Source: Emydura subglobosa (taxonomy: Eukaryota > Chordata > Testudines > Chelidae). From it: a stretch of 64,000 nt of DNA. The stretch lies in NCBI GenBank assembly GCA_007922225.1, contig ML680088.1, positions 16,776,355 to 16,840,354 on the forward strand, in the 5' to 3' direction. The position numbers and the translations under genes are program-made. This document shows, in pieces, positions 34,977 to 45,671 of this stretch; the first letter of the stretch is position 1, and every line of letters starts with the position of its first letter. The notes below the pieces were generated by a model, which worked only from the letters and a program-made list of their open reading frames with translations, made no database searches and was not told where the DNA came from.

Positions 34977-36960
34977 CAACAACCTAGGCCACCGCCTAGG
35001 CCCTTTCAACCTAATAGGGGCAGAGACAGGAACAGGAGGTTTGGATGGTGTAACCAGCCACCTAGCTCATCCTCAGCCTCCCAGCAGGGACCCCCTAAAG
35101 GTTCTGGCAACAGAAAAGGGCAATTTTGATGGTGCACCTGAGGGTGGCAGCCCTACCATATCCCTGGATCCAATCCGTCCTTTTTTAAACAGGCTAAAGC
35201 CCTTCTACAGAGAATGGGCAAACATCACATCAGACTGCCGTGTCCTCGGAATAGTTCTCCGAAGATATGCCCTACAGCTCACGTCCCACCCCCCAAACAA
35301 CCGCCCCCCGTCCCTCTTCAGGGACACCTCTCATGAGCAACTCCTCTTACAGGAGGTAATCACCCTCCTCGACCTGGGGGCAGTAGAAACGGTCCCACAG
35401 AACGAAATAGGGAGAGGATTTTATTCCAGATACTTCCTCATCTCCAAGGCAAAGGGGGGTCTCAGACCCATATTAGACCTGCGCTGTCTAAATAAATTCA
35501 TCAAGCGGCTCAGGTTCCACATGGTCTCCCTAGCCTCCATTATTCCTGCTCTGGATCCAGGAGATTGATATGCTTCCCTCGACCTGAAGGATGCATACCT
35601 CCATGTATCTATCCTTCCCAGCCACAGGCGTTTCCTTCGATTTATGGTGGCTGGTTCCCACTACCAATTTATGGCCCTGCCCTTTGGCCTCTCGTCCGCC
35701 CCCAGGGTATTCACTAAGTGCATGGTGGTAGTCGCTGACCATCTGAAATGCGGGGGGGTGCAGATTTTCCCTTACCTAGACGACTGGTTAATCGGAGGTA
35801 GATCCAGGTCCCATGTACAGGACAGTGTGTCCCTCACCTGTGCCATGTGCAGCAGGTTGGGGCTGCTCATAAACAAGCAGAAATCAACTCTATCCCTGGT
35901 GCAGCATATAGAGTTCATTGAGGCCCCCCTGGACGCGTCCCAGGCCAGAACCTTCCTCCTGCAACCGCGGTTCGAGGCTATGGCTGCAATTATCACCCAG
36001 CTGCACCAGTGTCCCATGACAACAGCCAGGCATTGCCTATAGCTGTTGGGACACATGGCAGCCTGCACATATGTAGTGCGGCTAGCTCACCTCAGACTCA
36101 GGCCTCTCCAGGCATGGTTAGCCTCGGCATATGGGCCAAGCAGACACCCCTTGAACAGGGTGGTCACGGTCCCCCCGTGAGTCCTAGCCTCACTGAATTG
36201 GTGGAGAACCCCCGGGGCAGTGTTGAGGGGCGTCCCATTCAGGGATCTAATCCCATCGGTCACCCTGCTCTCAAATGCCTCAGATGTGGGGTGGGGAGCC
36301 CACATCAGTGCCAACCTGGGCACCCAGGGGCTCTGGTCGGAGGAGGAGAGGCGCCTCCACATCAATGTAAAAGAAAACAGGGCTGTCATACTGGCATGCA
36401 AGGTCTTTCTCTGACCTGTCCTGATGGACAATACCGCAGCCATGTTTTAAATCAACAGGTGGGGGGGGGCATGCTCCTTGGCCCTCTTCCAGGAAGCCAT
36501 TCGCCTGTGGGACTTTGCAGTGAGGCACGACTTTCACTTGTCTGCCTCTCACCTCCCCCAGGTGAGGAATGATGAGGCAGACCTCCTCAGCAGGTCGTTT
36601 TTACTCCACCACGACTGGTCCATTGCAACCAGAGGTAGTGACTTCCATCTTCCACAAGTGGGGTGTTCCCCAACTGGACCTGTTTGCGTCGTCCTGGAAC
36701 AAGCGCCCGAGGTTTTGCTTGCTGTAGGGTCGCGAGCCGGACTTTATATCTAACGCATTCCTCGTCGAGTACGCGTTCCCCCCTATTCTGCTCCTGCCCA
36801 AGGTCCTCTTGAAAATCAAGAGGGACAGGGCAGACATGATACTCATCGCCCCGGCGTGGCCGAGACAGCATTGGTTGTCCATGCTGATGGACTTGGCAAT
36901 CGCCGCATGAGTGGAGCTCCCGAGACGGCATGACCTGCTTTCCCAACTTCTTGGTTTAGA
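34977..36960 (+). pseudogene. DIRS reverse transcriptase / RNase H
   Basis: One frame runs through the region with a few stops (TGA at 35566, TAG near 36040, others near 36,415 and 36,449). RT blocks are GGLRPILDLRCLNKFIK, YASLDLKDAYLHVSI (motif A), LPFGLSSAPRVFTK (motif B) and FPYLDDWLIGG (motif C, YLDD at about 35,773). RNase H follows with SNASDVGWGAHI, NVKENRAVILAC and MDNTAAM. The region ends with the LLSRS ... PAWPRQHWL blocks that follow RNase H in DIRS pol. No YR domain follows. All RT catalytic aspartates are present. It overlaps the gag frame, which is usual in these elements. Confidence 0.85.
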
Positions 36961-36985
36961 GGGGGTTTTTTCCCTTCCCAGTGTC

Positions 36986-38190
36986 TAGGTCAAAACATCA
37001 AAAAGTACAGAGTCTTGTGAGAACCTCTTTAGAAATTTTAAAATCTTTTCAAAGATGGGTTTGGGTTTTGTGTGCGCTCATCTGACCTGCTTTCTCTAAG
37101 CCCTAAAATTAGGCTAAAGTTCACTGTTCTCGATGAGCTAAATCTGAATGTGAAACGTTAAGCAAGGTTAGTACTTCATGAAAGGTACCATGTTGATAGC
37201 TCTTAAAAACAAAATCCTACCTTGGTCTCCGGAGGAGCTATTACCTATGCAGTCTTCTCCATGCCACCCTATCAGTGTCCCTCTGCCTGGAGGGGCCAGC
37301 TATCGTGATCATACATTTGTCTTTATGATCTTTCTGCTGAGCCTGTTAACGAGTGTCAGTTATGATGCTGTTTTGGTTGTTTTGTGTTTTCTTCAGTTTT
37401 AAAAGTGTGTGCCACTCCTCCAGGAAGTGGGGACAGATCTCTAAATCACTTCCTTCAATCACTTCCTTCTGAACAATCTTCAGTTAATGATTTAGGGCTG
37501 AACCCAGTCTGGAGCTGAACTGGTCACATCGTGATGAAAGACACCATTGCATGTTACCAATCTTTTAGCCATCCATCCGCTCCCTTCCTATTCTAACTCA
37601 CCATGCAACTTCCTCAAAACCCCCTGCATTTGGGAAAGCTAGCCTCAGCAAGAGCGGTCAGAGAAACCCAGAAGCAGTGGTTATAATTAGAGCTGACTGG
37701 AGGATGACAGTTCCATTTCACAGCAACTTTCCAAGTTTTGAAATTTGTTAGTGTGTGTGTCATGTTCTGTAGAAATGGGTAGGGTGCTGACCACGGATGC
37801 AGAAGACCAAGATTCAGCTCCCTGCTGTGCCTGATTCAGCCAAAGATTTTCATCCAAAATCACTCCAAATTTGGGCAGAGTGGGGCTTGAACCTAGGTTT
37901 CCCACAGCCTGGAGCGTGTCTCTCTCTCTGTCAGACCCAAACACCTGTGTGGCAAAAATTTTGTGGAAACCGATACACTTCCATAAAATGTTTTGGCTCT
38001 GGTTCAAAATGGCATACTTCACCAAGATTCCATTTCAGTTAAAATATTCTCACCAGCTCTAGTTATAATAGGCACACGGAAAGTTCTGTCTCCTGCCCCA
38101 GATGAAAGGGCCAAAGGCCAGAAGGGATCGTTATGATCATCTGACCTGATCTGCCTAGCAGAGGCCAGACAACCTTGGGGTGATAGTGCA
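36986..38190. other. Gene-free spacer with short old repeats
   Basis: No gene is supported. At 37,780-37,935 there is a weak palindromic repeat: GGTGCTGACCACGGATGCAGAAGACCAAGATTCAGC is loosely inverted in GGGCTTGAACCTAGGTTTCCCACAGCC. At 38,105-38,175 there is a fragment of an old LINE 3' end (GGCCAGAAGGGATCGTTATGATCATCTGACC). Nothing else was recognised. Confidence 0.4.
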
Positions 38191-38194
38191 GTGG

Positions 38195-38447
38195 ATTTTT
38201 ATCATAGACTCATAGAAATGTAGGGCTGGAAGAGACCTTGAGAGGTCATCTAATTCATCCCACTGCACGGAGGCAGAACCAAGTAAACTTAGCTCATCCT
38301 TGACAGGTGTTCATCCAACCTGTTCTTAAAAACCTCCATTGATGAGGATTCCACAACCTCCCTTAGAAGCTATTTCAGAGCTTTACTATTATCACAGTTT
38401 GAAAAATTTTCCTAATATCCAACCTAAATCTTCCTAAAGCTAACAGT
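38195..38447 (-). mobile_element. CR1 LINE 3' end, inverted
   Basis: This is the reverse complement of a CR1 3'UTR and RT end. ATCATAGACTCATAGAAATG and AGGGCTGGAAGAGACCTTGAGAGGTCATC mark the 3' end, and TTTTCCTAATATCCAACCTAAATC marks the start of the fragment. It has no open frame. The same order is seen in the inverted copy at 61.2 kb. Confidence 0.85.
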
Positions 38448-38449
38448 AT

Positions 38450-38943
38450 TAGGAACCATTAGGAAAAAGGATAGATAATAAGACAGAAAATATCATGTCA
38501 CTACATAAATTCATGGTACACCCATACCTTGAATACTGCTTGCAGTTCTGGTCACCCCCTGTCAAGAAAAGATGTATTAGAAATGAAAAATGTACAAAGA
38601 AGGGCAATAAAAATGATTAGGAGTCTAAAACAGCTTCCTTATGGCAAGAGATTTAAAAAAACCTGGGATTGTTCAGTTTAGAAAAGGGATGACTAAGGGG
38701 GATATAAAAGAGGCCTATAAAATCATGAAAGGTGTAAAGAAAGTGAATAAGGAAGTGTTCTTTACCCCTTCACATAACACAAGAACCCACAGGTCACCCA
38801 ATGAAATTAATAGGCAGCAGTTTATTTTAATAAACAAGGAAGTATTTTGTCACACAATGTATAGTCACTCTGTGAAACTCATTGCCAGGGGATGTTGTGA
38901 AGGCCAAAAGTATAACTGGGTTCAAAAAAGAATTAGATACATT
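38450..38943 (+). mobile_element. CR1 fragment, 5' half, split by the Polinton
   Basis: CR1-type RT C-terminal blocks are readable (KMYKEGQ/-AIKMIRSLKQLPYGKRFKK, FSLEKG-like, then LIARGCCEGQKYNWVQKRIRYIH). The sequence runs to TACATTCATGGA at 38,949 and resumes with CATGGAGGATAGGCCCATTA at 47,904. The split is caused by the Polinton. Confidence 0.8.
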
Positions 38944-38949
38944 CATGGA
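38944..38949. repeat. Target-site duplication, left (CATGGA)
   Basis: CATGGA directly precedes the first base of the Polinton terminal inverted repeat (AGTAGTACAAGG). The identical CATGGA directly follows the other terminus at 47904-47909. Six-bp duplications are the rule for Polintons. Confidence 0.95.
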
Positions 38950-40190
38950 AGTAGTACAAGGGACCTATTATCAATCAAATGTTGGCCCTGCCCCCTGACC
39001 TGTTGAGCCCTGCCCACCTGTCACTTTAAAACTCTCCTCCTGAGGTATGTCTTCTGGGTCAAGATGGACACCTGACCAGAAGCAAGGAAGTGGCATGTCA
39101 CCCTGCTAAGAATGCCTCCTTTCACCCTCCACCAGGTGGGGTAGGTTTCATCCCTGAGAGCAGATTTCACTGATTGGGAGAAATGCTGGGGTGAACTGAC
39201 CTGTTCTGAAGTGGGTCATGTGATCCCTCTAAGAACTCCTCCCACTGCCCTTCACCAATTGGGGTGGGTTTCATGCCTGTAGGACCCCCCTGAGAGTGGA
39301 TTGACCAATTGGGGAGGCTGGTTCTGGGGTGGGGTGACCTGCCCAGAAAAGGGTCATGTGACCCCTCCTTTCACTGCTCTCTACCAATCGGAGCGGGTTT
39401 CAAACTCTTAGGACTACCCCAAGAGGGGATTTGACCAAATAGGGCATGTGCCGGAGTGGAGTGAACCCCCCTCGGAAGAGGGCCGTATGACCCTTCTGAG
39501 AACTTCCTCCATTGCCCTTTGGCAATTGGAATGTGTTTCACTCCCCCTTAGGCCATCCCAGAAGGGAAACGTGTCAATCAGAATAGGCATAGTACAGGGG
39601 TCTAGGTCGGAACCCACACCCAATCTTTGGAACTCGACGGTTGGCCTGTGAGCAGCACCGCCCCAGGTCTCAGAGCTGTGCAGAATGCCCATCTCATTTC
39701 AAGAAAGTGTGTTTGAGAAGCCATGGAAATGCTGAGAGGAAACATGGTTCCTTCAGCACCTTTGTGAGAACTTTGGAATTTATTTTGGCTCCGAGGGCCT
39801 TTGGCCGCCTGTGGAGCAAGTGCTGCATCAGCACCAGTTCTGAGGAGGAGGGAGCAGCTGAGGGGGGCCCTTTGCCTCAGCCATTGATGGATATGCCTGA
39901 ACCTGAGACTGAGCACTCCTGAGACGGACCAATGAGCGTGATGACCTCTCATTGTCTGTCCCCATGCGGGCAGGTGACTGCGGCTCGTGGGAGTCGCTGG
40001 CAGACAAGATGAAAGGAGACGACGTTGCGCAGGTAAATGAATTATAAGAAGTAACATTCAAGGATAGGATGTAATGGGGTTAGGAACCAACCTGGGGTTG
40101 CATAAATCTAAAAAAACAAGTGGTGAGGGGGCTTACTGCTATTTCTTTTCTGAAAATCTCTCAACAGCTCGACGATGCCTTTCTACAGGA
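38950..40190 (+). repeat. Polinton terminal inverted repeat, left
   Basis: This matches the inverse of 46,840-47,903 throughout, with small indels. The outer 650 bp holds several imperfect ~110-130 bp sub-repeats, each containing a CTAAGAACTCCTCCCACTGC-like block followed by CACCAATTGGGGTGGGTTTC. The inner part holds the conserved coding segment and a splice donor described separately. A ~20-bp insertion near 38,990 distinguishes it from the right copy. Similarity persists past the splice acceptor to about 40,190. Confidence 0.9.
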
Positions 40191-40224
40191 CTTTGAGAAC
40201 CTACACATCAGTAGGAGATGGTAA
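39660..40224 (+). CDS. TIR-encoded two-exon gene, left copy (broken)
   Basis: Exon 1 (about 39,660 to 40,032) is translatable as ...KKVCLRSHGNAERKHGSF..., TLEFILAP..., SSEEEGAAEGG, then a one-base loss relative to the right copy causes a TGA at 39,920. After it, the original frame gives ESLADKMKGDDVAQ, directly followed by donor GTAAATGA at 40,033. An acceptor TCTCTCAACAG ends at 40,167. A short exon reads LDDAFLQDFENLHISRRW and then TAA at 40,222. The last bases before the stop (GATG/GTAAAT at 40,221) could also be a second donor. The same layout is seen in the right repeat. Function unknown. The start codon is not clear, and splicing is inferred. Confidence 0.55.
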
Positions 40225-40674
40225 ATCTCTCATGCATCAGCTGGTTTTGCTTATATCTGAGACATAGGAAAGAGGAAAATCCAGAAACAAAGAAAATAGA
40301 AGAATGAACCAGCTTGGATTCCCTAATGGTAGGGGTCACAGCGTCCATTTTCACAGGCAACTGTAAAAGAGCGCGTTAAACCAGGTGATTAATAAAACTT
40401 GTTTACATTTGTCAATGTGAAAGTGTCCCCTCCATACTCGTGTTAGTAAAAGACGTTACAAGTAACACTCATGTCTACACAGACAGCTCTGTTTAAAAAA
40501 AAATATATTACACCCCTGGGGAAGTTGGGAACTTCAGAGGGTGAATCCTCTTTTTCAAGCAGCCAAAAAGCAGAGTAAAACTGAACAGACAACAAGTAAC
40601 AGCTCGACTTTCAGCTTGCTTATGCTTTACACAAACTGGCTTGAATATGTTTTAAAAGAAACAAGACTGTTGCT
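40225..40674. other. Polinton non-coding gap before the integrase
   Basis: I see no gene in this 450-bp stretch. It contains a putative donor at its start, a TTTAAAAAAAAATATATTAC run near 40,490 and the immediate upstream region of the integrase frame. Any integrase start codon upstream of 40,681 is not recognisable. Confidence 0.4.
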
Positions 40675-41540
40675 TTAGATGTGGCTATGCAATGGCAGGC
40701 AGATTTGGTGGATGTGCACCGGTTCTCCAAACACAACAGTAGTTTTAAGTATATCTTAACAGCAAGAGACATTCTATCCAAATATGCCTGGGCCTTAGGC
40801 CTAAAAGACAAGAAGGGTGGTGAAGTATCCAAGGCCTTTAAAGCTATTTTCAGTGAAGGTCACATGCCTCAAAAATGACAAACCGATCAAGGAAAAGAAT
40901 TTTTAAACAAACCTTTAATCAGATTGTGAAAGCGGCATGGTGTCCACCCTTTTGTTACTAATAATGAAATAAAAGTGGGGGTTGTGGAGCGATTTAACAG
41001 AACTTAAAAATCTAGGATGCGGAGATATTTTATATTCCACAACACCTTTCCCTACATCGATGTGTTAACTGAGGTTATAAAGAGTTACAATCGAAGCAAC
41101 ATTCACAGAACTGTATGTAACAGACCCCTTGATGTTAACCGCTCAAATTCTCTGAAGGTGTGGAAAAGGGTTTACCGACACTGTTTTAAAATAAAACTGG
41201 TTGTTGTCCCTTTTAAAAAAGGTGATCTAAAACCAAAGGAGCTTTTGAAAAAGGTTAGGAACAAATGTTTACAAATGAGATATTCATTATGGATGAAGCT
41301 TAACCAAGGATCAGAGATCTGTATACTGATTCAAAGATTATGAGGGCGAGACAGTTACTGGATCTTTTTACCCTGAAGAATTACAAAAAGTAAACCCCAA
41401 TCGGGACAGGATTTACGCAATTGAAAAAGCTCTAGTGGAGAAAGGAAAAGGAAGAAAAAAAAGCAGCCACTGGTGAAATGGTTGGAATGGCCTGATAAGT
41501 TTAACAGCTGGGTGGAAGCATCTCAACTCTGTGACAGTTA
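40675..41540 (+). pseudogene. Polinton integrase with C-terminal chromodomain
   Basis: This is a retroviral-type DDE integrase that would insert the element. Catalytic D is in WQADLVDV (codon at 40,702), the second D in QTDQGKEF (40,885) and E in VVERFNRT (40,987). All three are in one frame, which is interrupted by TGA at 40,876, a stop near 40,927 and TAA at 41,005. After 41,230 the frame shifts, and the SH3-like segment reads AFEKG, EQMFTNEIFIMDEA and SFYPEELQKVNP. A chromodomain end, LVKWLEWPDKFNSWVEASQL, lies at about 41,470-41,530. The chromodomain and the DDE spacing identify the Polinton family. It is inactive by at least five lesions. Confidence 0.9.
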
Positions 41541-41589
41541 GACGTGAAAGAAAATGATTACTCCTGCAAAGAGAGGGAAAAAATGAGCC

Positions 41590-42330
41590 ATGGTGGCTTT
41601 TCCATCACCAGCTCTGGGTTTTTTCCCCAAAACACCAGCTCCAACTTTACCATACAGGCTAATTAAGCCCTTGGATCTCCTGGGTGCCTGGGAGATAGGG
41701 TTAGTGGAAATACAATACCTGCACAGCTGGAACAGTATCAACAAAGACACCCCTTTTGAAATCACCTTTTGAGATAAGAAATGGAGTTTCATCCTACGAT
41801 GAAGTTATTTCTTATCCATACCCGAATTACTGGATCATATGAACAGTACTGTGGCTTGTCATTCTGGAGTGCCTGAGGTGGTTCATGAACTATGACCCCA
41901 CGTGCAGAAAAGTTAGACTTAAATCCACTGATGTTGCTTATACATTTTCTACTGGCGGGGAGCTAGCTAATATTCTGTATCCCAAGCACAGCATCCAAAA
42001 AATCCCATTCTTGGCAGACATCATGGGGTTTCAACTCCTTGTATCTGTACATGAACATTGTGGAACACCAGCTTGTGCAGGACTTTTCCATTCCCATGTT
42101 ACACTGCATCCCTGTCCGAGGAAGGAACAAAGAGTTTGTCACCATCACCTATGATAAACTGCATTACATCCCTGTCAGTAAACACCATAATGCCACCATC
42201 CCCATTGAAATAAAGACAGACCAGAACAGACACATCTCATTTCGCTTCGGCAAGGTGGTCGTTAAGCTGCACCTGCGTTCCTGGAGAAAGCGAGCTTCTA
42301 AAAAGCAAAACGCTATGGTGACTCTAAAAA
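41590..42330 (+). pseudogene. Polinton penton-like (minor capsid) protein
   Basis: Polintons encode a single-jelly-roll minor capsid (penton) protein. The N-terminus here has a proline-rich lead and then the family's LLGAWEIGLVEIQYLHSW motif. After a TGA (near 41,770) and frameshifts, the middle part gives DPTCRKVRLKSTDVAYTFST. The C-terminal part (from about 42,039) gives LYMNIVEHQLVQDFSIPMLH and ISFRFGKVVVKLHLR, which is the conserved end of the protein. Two frameshifts divide it into three frames. The position between integrase and major capsid agrees with a Polinton. I am sure of the family; the penton assignment itself comes from the literature on the family. Confidence 0.78.
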
Positions 42331-42331
42331 A

Positions 42332-42610
42332 AATTATGGCAACCCCACAGTCTACAGCAACTACTACAATGTTCAGGCTGTATACGCCCTTCCTGGATAT
42401 CATGGGGCCCCTGTGATGTACAGGGCTGGCATGGGCAGAATATTCCATAGCCTCTTTTGAAAAGCCATGCTGCTTTTGAGGAGGGGGATAGAGATTATAT
42501 GCGTGCTATTCTGGAGAAGATGGGGGAACCACCTGCACAAGAGAAATTGGGACCGATGTGCATTACAAGGAGGAAGAGAAAAAGAAATGCATCATACCTG
42601 TGACACATGG
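42332..42610 (+). pseudogene. Small conserved Polinton protein, broken
   Basis: Directly after the penton-like gene, another frame reads NYYNVQAVYALPGYHGAP, then MYRAGMGRIFHSLF and a stop. It continues after the stop with a basic LLRRG segment. A short Gly/Tyr-rich N-terminus followed by GMGxIFxxLF and a run of Leu/Arg is typical of a small protein found in this position in animal Polintons. Function unknown. At least one stop lies in the frame (near 42,459). Confidence 0.5.
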
Positions 42611-42737
42611 GTCTCCTGAAACCCTTTAAAAGAAGGGCTTTGATGCGCAGGACCGGCCATAAGCAAAAGACCAAGGGGAAGTGTGGGAGAAAGAGGAGTT
42701 GCTCTGTACCTGGTGAAAGAGAGATATTTTAATTAAC

Positions 42738-43124
42738 ATGGCCTTTGTTCACCGCGAGCCTGAACAGAGCACCAAATACAAACTAGCCTTGTTCCAAATA
42801 GCCGCTATGCCGATCAGCATCGAGAAAAGCATCTACAGTGAGATGCCGCCTCTACCGGCCATTATGGAAGCTGCCTCCCTTGACTTTTTTATAGTAGGGA
42901 ATGGCATAGATTATGTGGATTTAAACAACATGCTGTTGTACCTTTGCTGCAAGATTGTAAAAGGAGACGGAACTGAGCTCATCAGGGATGCTAAGGTGGG
43001 ACTGGTGAATTATCCCGTGGCATCTATTTTCAGTCAGTTGGATGTCATGCTGGGAGACGGCCTCGTAAGCCAAAGCAACGATGGTTACCCTCACAAGACC
43101 TTTATAGAGTTGGTGCCTCAATAA
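42738..43124 (+). pseudogene. Polinton major capsid protein, N-terminal part
   Basis: The major capsid protein of Polintons has the double jelly-roll fold of adenovirus hexon-like proteins. The ATG at 42,738 begins a 128-residue frame. It includes EAASLDFFIVGNGIDYVDLN, LYLCCKIVKGDGTEL and FSQLDVMLGDGLVSQSND, ending YPHKTFIELV. This is the start of the first jelly roll, whose family hallmarks are the DY(V/L)DL..T/M strand and the SLFSQ(L/V)DV strand. A TAA follows at 43,122 and nothing downstream matches the remaining several hundred residues. The capsid gene is therefore truncated by the internal deletion. Confidence 0.82.
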
Positions 43125-43155
43125 CAGTGACACCCTCGCCACACAATTTTCTGCT

Positions 43156-43725
43156 ATGGTTGCATTCAATTCCACCAGGCACCAAGACCCCAGGACGGTC
43201 CTCTTCTCGTTAGGATGGGCGCATGCCTCCCGCTGCTCATTTTCCGCATGGGTTTGGCATAGCAGGAACATAAGTTTGCCCCCCACTTTGACAGGTAACA
43301 ACGGGAAAGAGAGACCTTGCTGGGGGGTATACTTTAACTTTCACAATTCTGAAATAATTTGTGAAAGGTTCAAATTTGGCATCAAGGATATTGGGGTGAC
43401 TGATAGGGTATTCTTTGGTTTTGTGTACGAAAGGGTACAGGCTAGTAAAATCATAATAGTGGATTTCTTCACCAGGGTTAGGTTTGTAATAAAGACAGAT
43501 AGCGTTAGTCCTGACTCAAAAAGAACATCCCTAGGCACCAGAGGCCAAGGCAACTGGACTTTGTTTAAGACATCTGCAAGCTCCCTATCTGTTTCTGTCA
43601 TCACCTCGCACTCGGTGCTCTCAAAGAGTCATGATTACATAGGCTTTTCAGATAGTTGGTTTGCAACAAAATACTTTTCAATAAACCCACAACTGTCTCT
43701 TGCACAGGCCCCTAACACAATTTAA
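43156..43725 (+). CDS. Uncharacterised open frame inside the Polinton
   Basis: A 189-residue frame follows the truncated capsid gene. I recognise no domain. The minus strand has overlapping open frames (43,604-43,341 and 43,301-42,921), so the true coding strand is uncertain. It could be a relic of another Polinton gene joined by the deletion, or chance. No start context or conserved motif decides this. Confidence 0.25.
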   Translation: MVAFNSTRHQDPRTVLFSLGWAHASRCSFSAWVWHSRNISLPPTLTGNNGKERPCWGVYFNFHNSEIICERFKFGIKDIGVTDRVFFGFVYERVQASKIIIVDFFTRVRFVIKTDSVSPDSKRTSLGTRGQGNWTLFKTSASSLSVSVITSHSVLSKSHDYIGFSDSWFATKYFSINPQLSLAQAPNTI

Positions 43726-44904
43726 ATGTTAAAACCAACCTTTTAAACCATTTTTCAAACACACATGCATTTAAGAGCCAATTGCAGATATTTACCTTCC
43801 ACCACAGGGCAAAGGGATGCTGGCACATGGTTATTCTGTTTTCCTCCATATGTATTTGGGCCTTTGGGTTAAAGAACAAGCAACATTTTAGTTAGTATTA
43901 TTCCCCAAATGCATCAAACCTCTATACAACCTGTTTAATACCTGAGGGTTTTTTAAAAAAATGTATATTAAACAGTATTAAGAACAACTATAATTAAAAA
44001 TAGGGTTTTACCTTGCCCTGGTAAAACATTGCTTGAAGTTGCTATTTCCATGCTAAACAGATCACACCACAATAAAGAAATGTATCATTATTAGTCAGGA
44101 CAACATGGACAAAAGAGTAACATTATATAATATATATTTTCAGAGTTAAAAAACAAGCAACATACCTCATCTTGCAGTCCAGCAGCTGTTCAAGATAGAT
44201 TCTGTTATGTAGTTAGCAAGTTGATTTAATCACTAAAACTCTTAATTAATAGATACTTAAGGAATTTAGATGCCCCTCCCCAAACATTCCCTTTTGTGAT
44301 CTACACAACTGGGATGCTTTTTGTTTTTTTTTTTTAAATTAAAATACGTTTTCCTGTTTCAATGAAAAACAGAGCACTCTAGGGCCTTCTTACAGTATTA
44401 AACATTAAATCACCGCACTCAACAATCATTAATGTTACTGTACCCTCTCCTGAGTGCAAGACCTTGCAGATATCAATGTGTCTTTTTTTAAAATTTTTTT
44501 TCATTTTAAACATATTTCTTTTGTGCTTAAAGTTTTTAAATAAAATGGATGTAGCAGACCCATAGTAAATACCCTACAAATACCCACAGCTTTTAAATGT
44601 TTGATGGTTCTTAGAACAAATGCTTATTTAATAAAAGTATGGTAGAGGTTTATGAACACTTGAAACATTTCAATTTTGAGTTACACCTTTGTTTGTTTTT
44701 GTAAATATATTATTTTAAACTTGCAATGACTTTTAGTTGCTGGAAAGACTATCCCGGAGCAGTCAGCCAACTCCTGAGATTTTAATTAAAACTATCCAAT
44801 AGTGTTCTACAAACTCATAGGTTATATTAAAACTGTCCAATAGTGTTTACAAACTCCTGAGGTTTTATTTAATTTATTATTATAATCAGAGCTCAACATC
44901 CCTG
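43726..44904. other. AT-rich Polinton interior without a gene
   Basis: The region is AT-rich (long A and T runs near 44,325 and 44,490) and no long frame is present. At about 44,771-44,870 there is a ~50-bp tandem duplication: TTTAATTAAAACTATCCAAT followed by AGTGTTCTACAAACTC is repeated as ATTAAAACTGTCCAAT and AGTGTTTACAAACTC. A deletion breakpoint of the Polinton probably lies within this stretch. Confidence 0.45.
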
Positions 44905-45671
44905 CAGATTCCTGCATTTAGGACGGAAGAATCCCATGTACTGCTACAGACTGGGGACCAACAGGCTAGACAGCTATTCTGCAGAAAAGGACCTGGGGGT
45001 TACAGTGGACAAGAAGCTGGATACGAGTCAACAGTGTGCCCTTATTGCCAAGAAGACTAATGGCATATTGGGCTGCATTAATAGGAGCATTGCCAGTAGA
45101 TTGAGAGAAGTGATTATTTTGCTCTATTTGGCACTGGTGAGGCCACATCTAAAGTACTGTGTCCATTTTTGGGGGCCCCCCACCACTACAGGAAGGATGT
45201 GGACAAATTGGAGAGAGTGCAGAGGAGGGCAACAAAAATGGTTAGGGGGCTGGAGCACATGACTTATGAGGAGAGGCTGAGGGAACTAGGCTTGTTTAGT
45301 TTGCAGAAGAGAACAGTGGGGGGGAATTTGATAGCAGCCTTCAACTACCTGAAAGGGGATCCCAGGGAGGATGGAGCTAGGCCGTTCTCAGTGGTGGCAG
45401 ATGACAGAACAAGGAGCAGTGGTCTCAAGTTGCAGTTGGGGAGGTCTAGGTTGGATATTAGGAAAAAGTTTTTCTCTAGGAGGGTGGTGAAGCCCTGGCA
45501 TGGGTTACCTAGGGAGATGGTGGAATCTCTATCCTTATAGGTTTTTAAGGCCCGGCTTGACAAAGACCTGGCTGGGATGATTTAGCTGGGGTTGGTCCTG
45601 CTTTGAGCAGGGGGTTGGACTAGATGATCTCCTGAGGTCCCTTCCAACTCTAATCTTCTATGATTCTATGA
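44905..45671 (+). mobile_element. CR1 LINE, 5'-truncated, inserted in the Polinton
   Basis: It starts at GCATTTAGGACGGAAGAATC and reads YRLGTNRL, SAEKDLGVTVDKKLD, CALIAKKTNGILGCINRSIA. After a frameshift it gives [32 protein letters not shown] and the CR1 3'UTR GGTTGGACTAGATGATCTCC. It ends in an ATTCTATG repeat. It has fewer lesions than the CR1 copy at 29,977-30,890, so it looks younger. It is a 5'-truncated insertion postdating the Polinton. Confidence 0.92.

Larger units (their letters stand above)
32345..36985 (+). mobile_element. DIRS retrotransposon, copy C, 3'-truncated
   Basis: The left end has GTCCATTCCAATATAGGTGA followed by a GC-rich leader with CGCATGCCGCAGTATATGAG. It then has gag (32,650-34,973) and RT/RNase H (from about 34,980). 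Homology stops near 36,985, where ordinary AT-rich sequence begins, and no tyrosine recombinase or 3' end is present. It is the best preserved DIRS in the window: its frames are interrupted only by single stops and a few shifts, whereas copies A, B and D are riddled with them. Confidence 0.8.

Noticed and set aside
36985..37700. DIRS recombinase downstream of copy C
   Set aside because: Translation in all frames shows no recombinase block; homology to DIRS ends near 36,985.
42921..43604. Minus-strand Polinton genes opposite the capsid
   Set aside because: No motif was found and the first frame is antisense to a recognised capsid segment.
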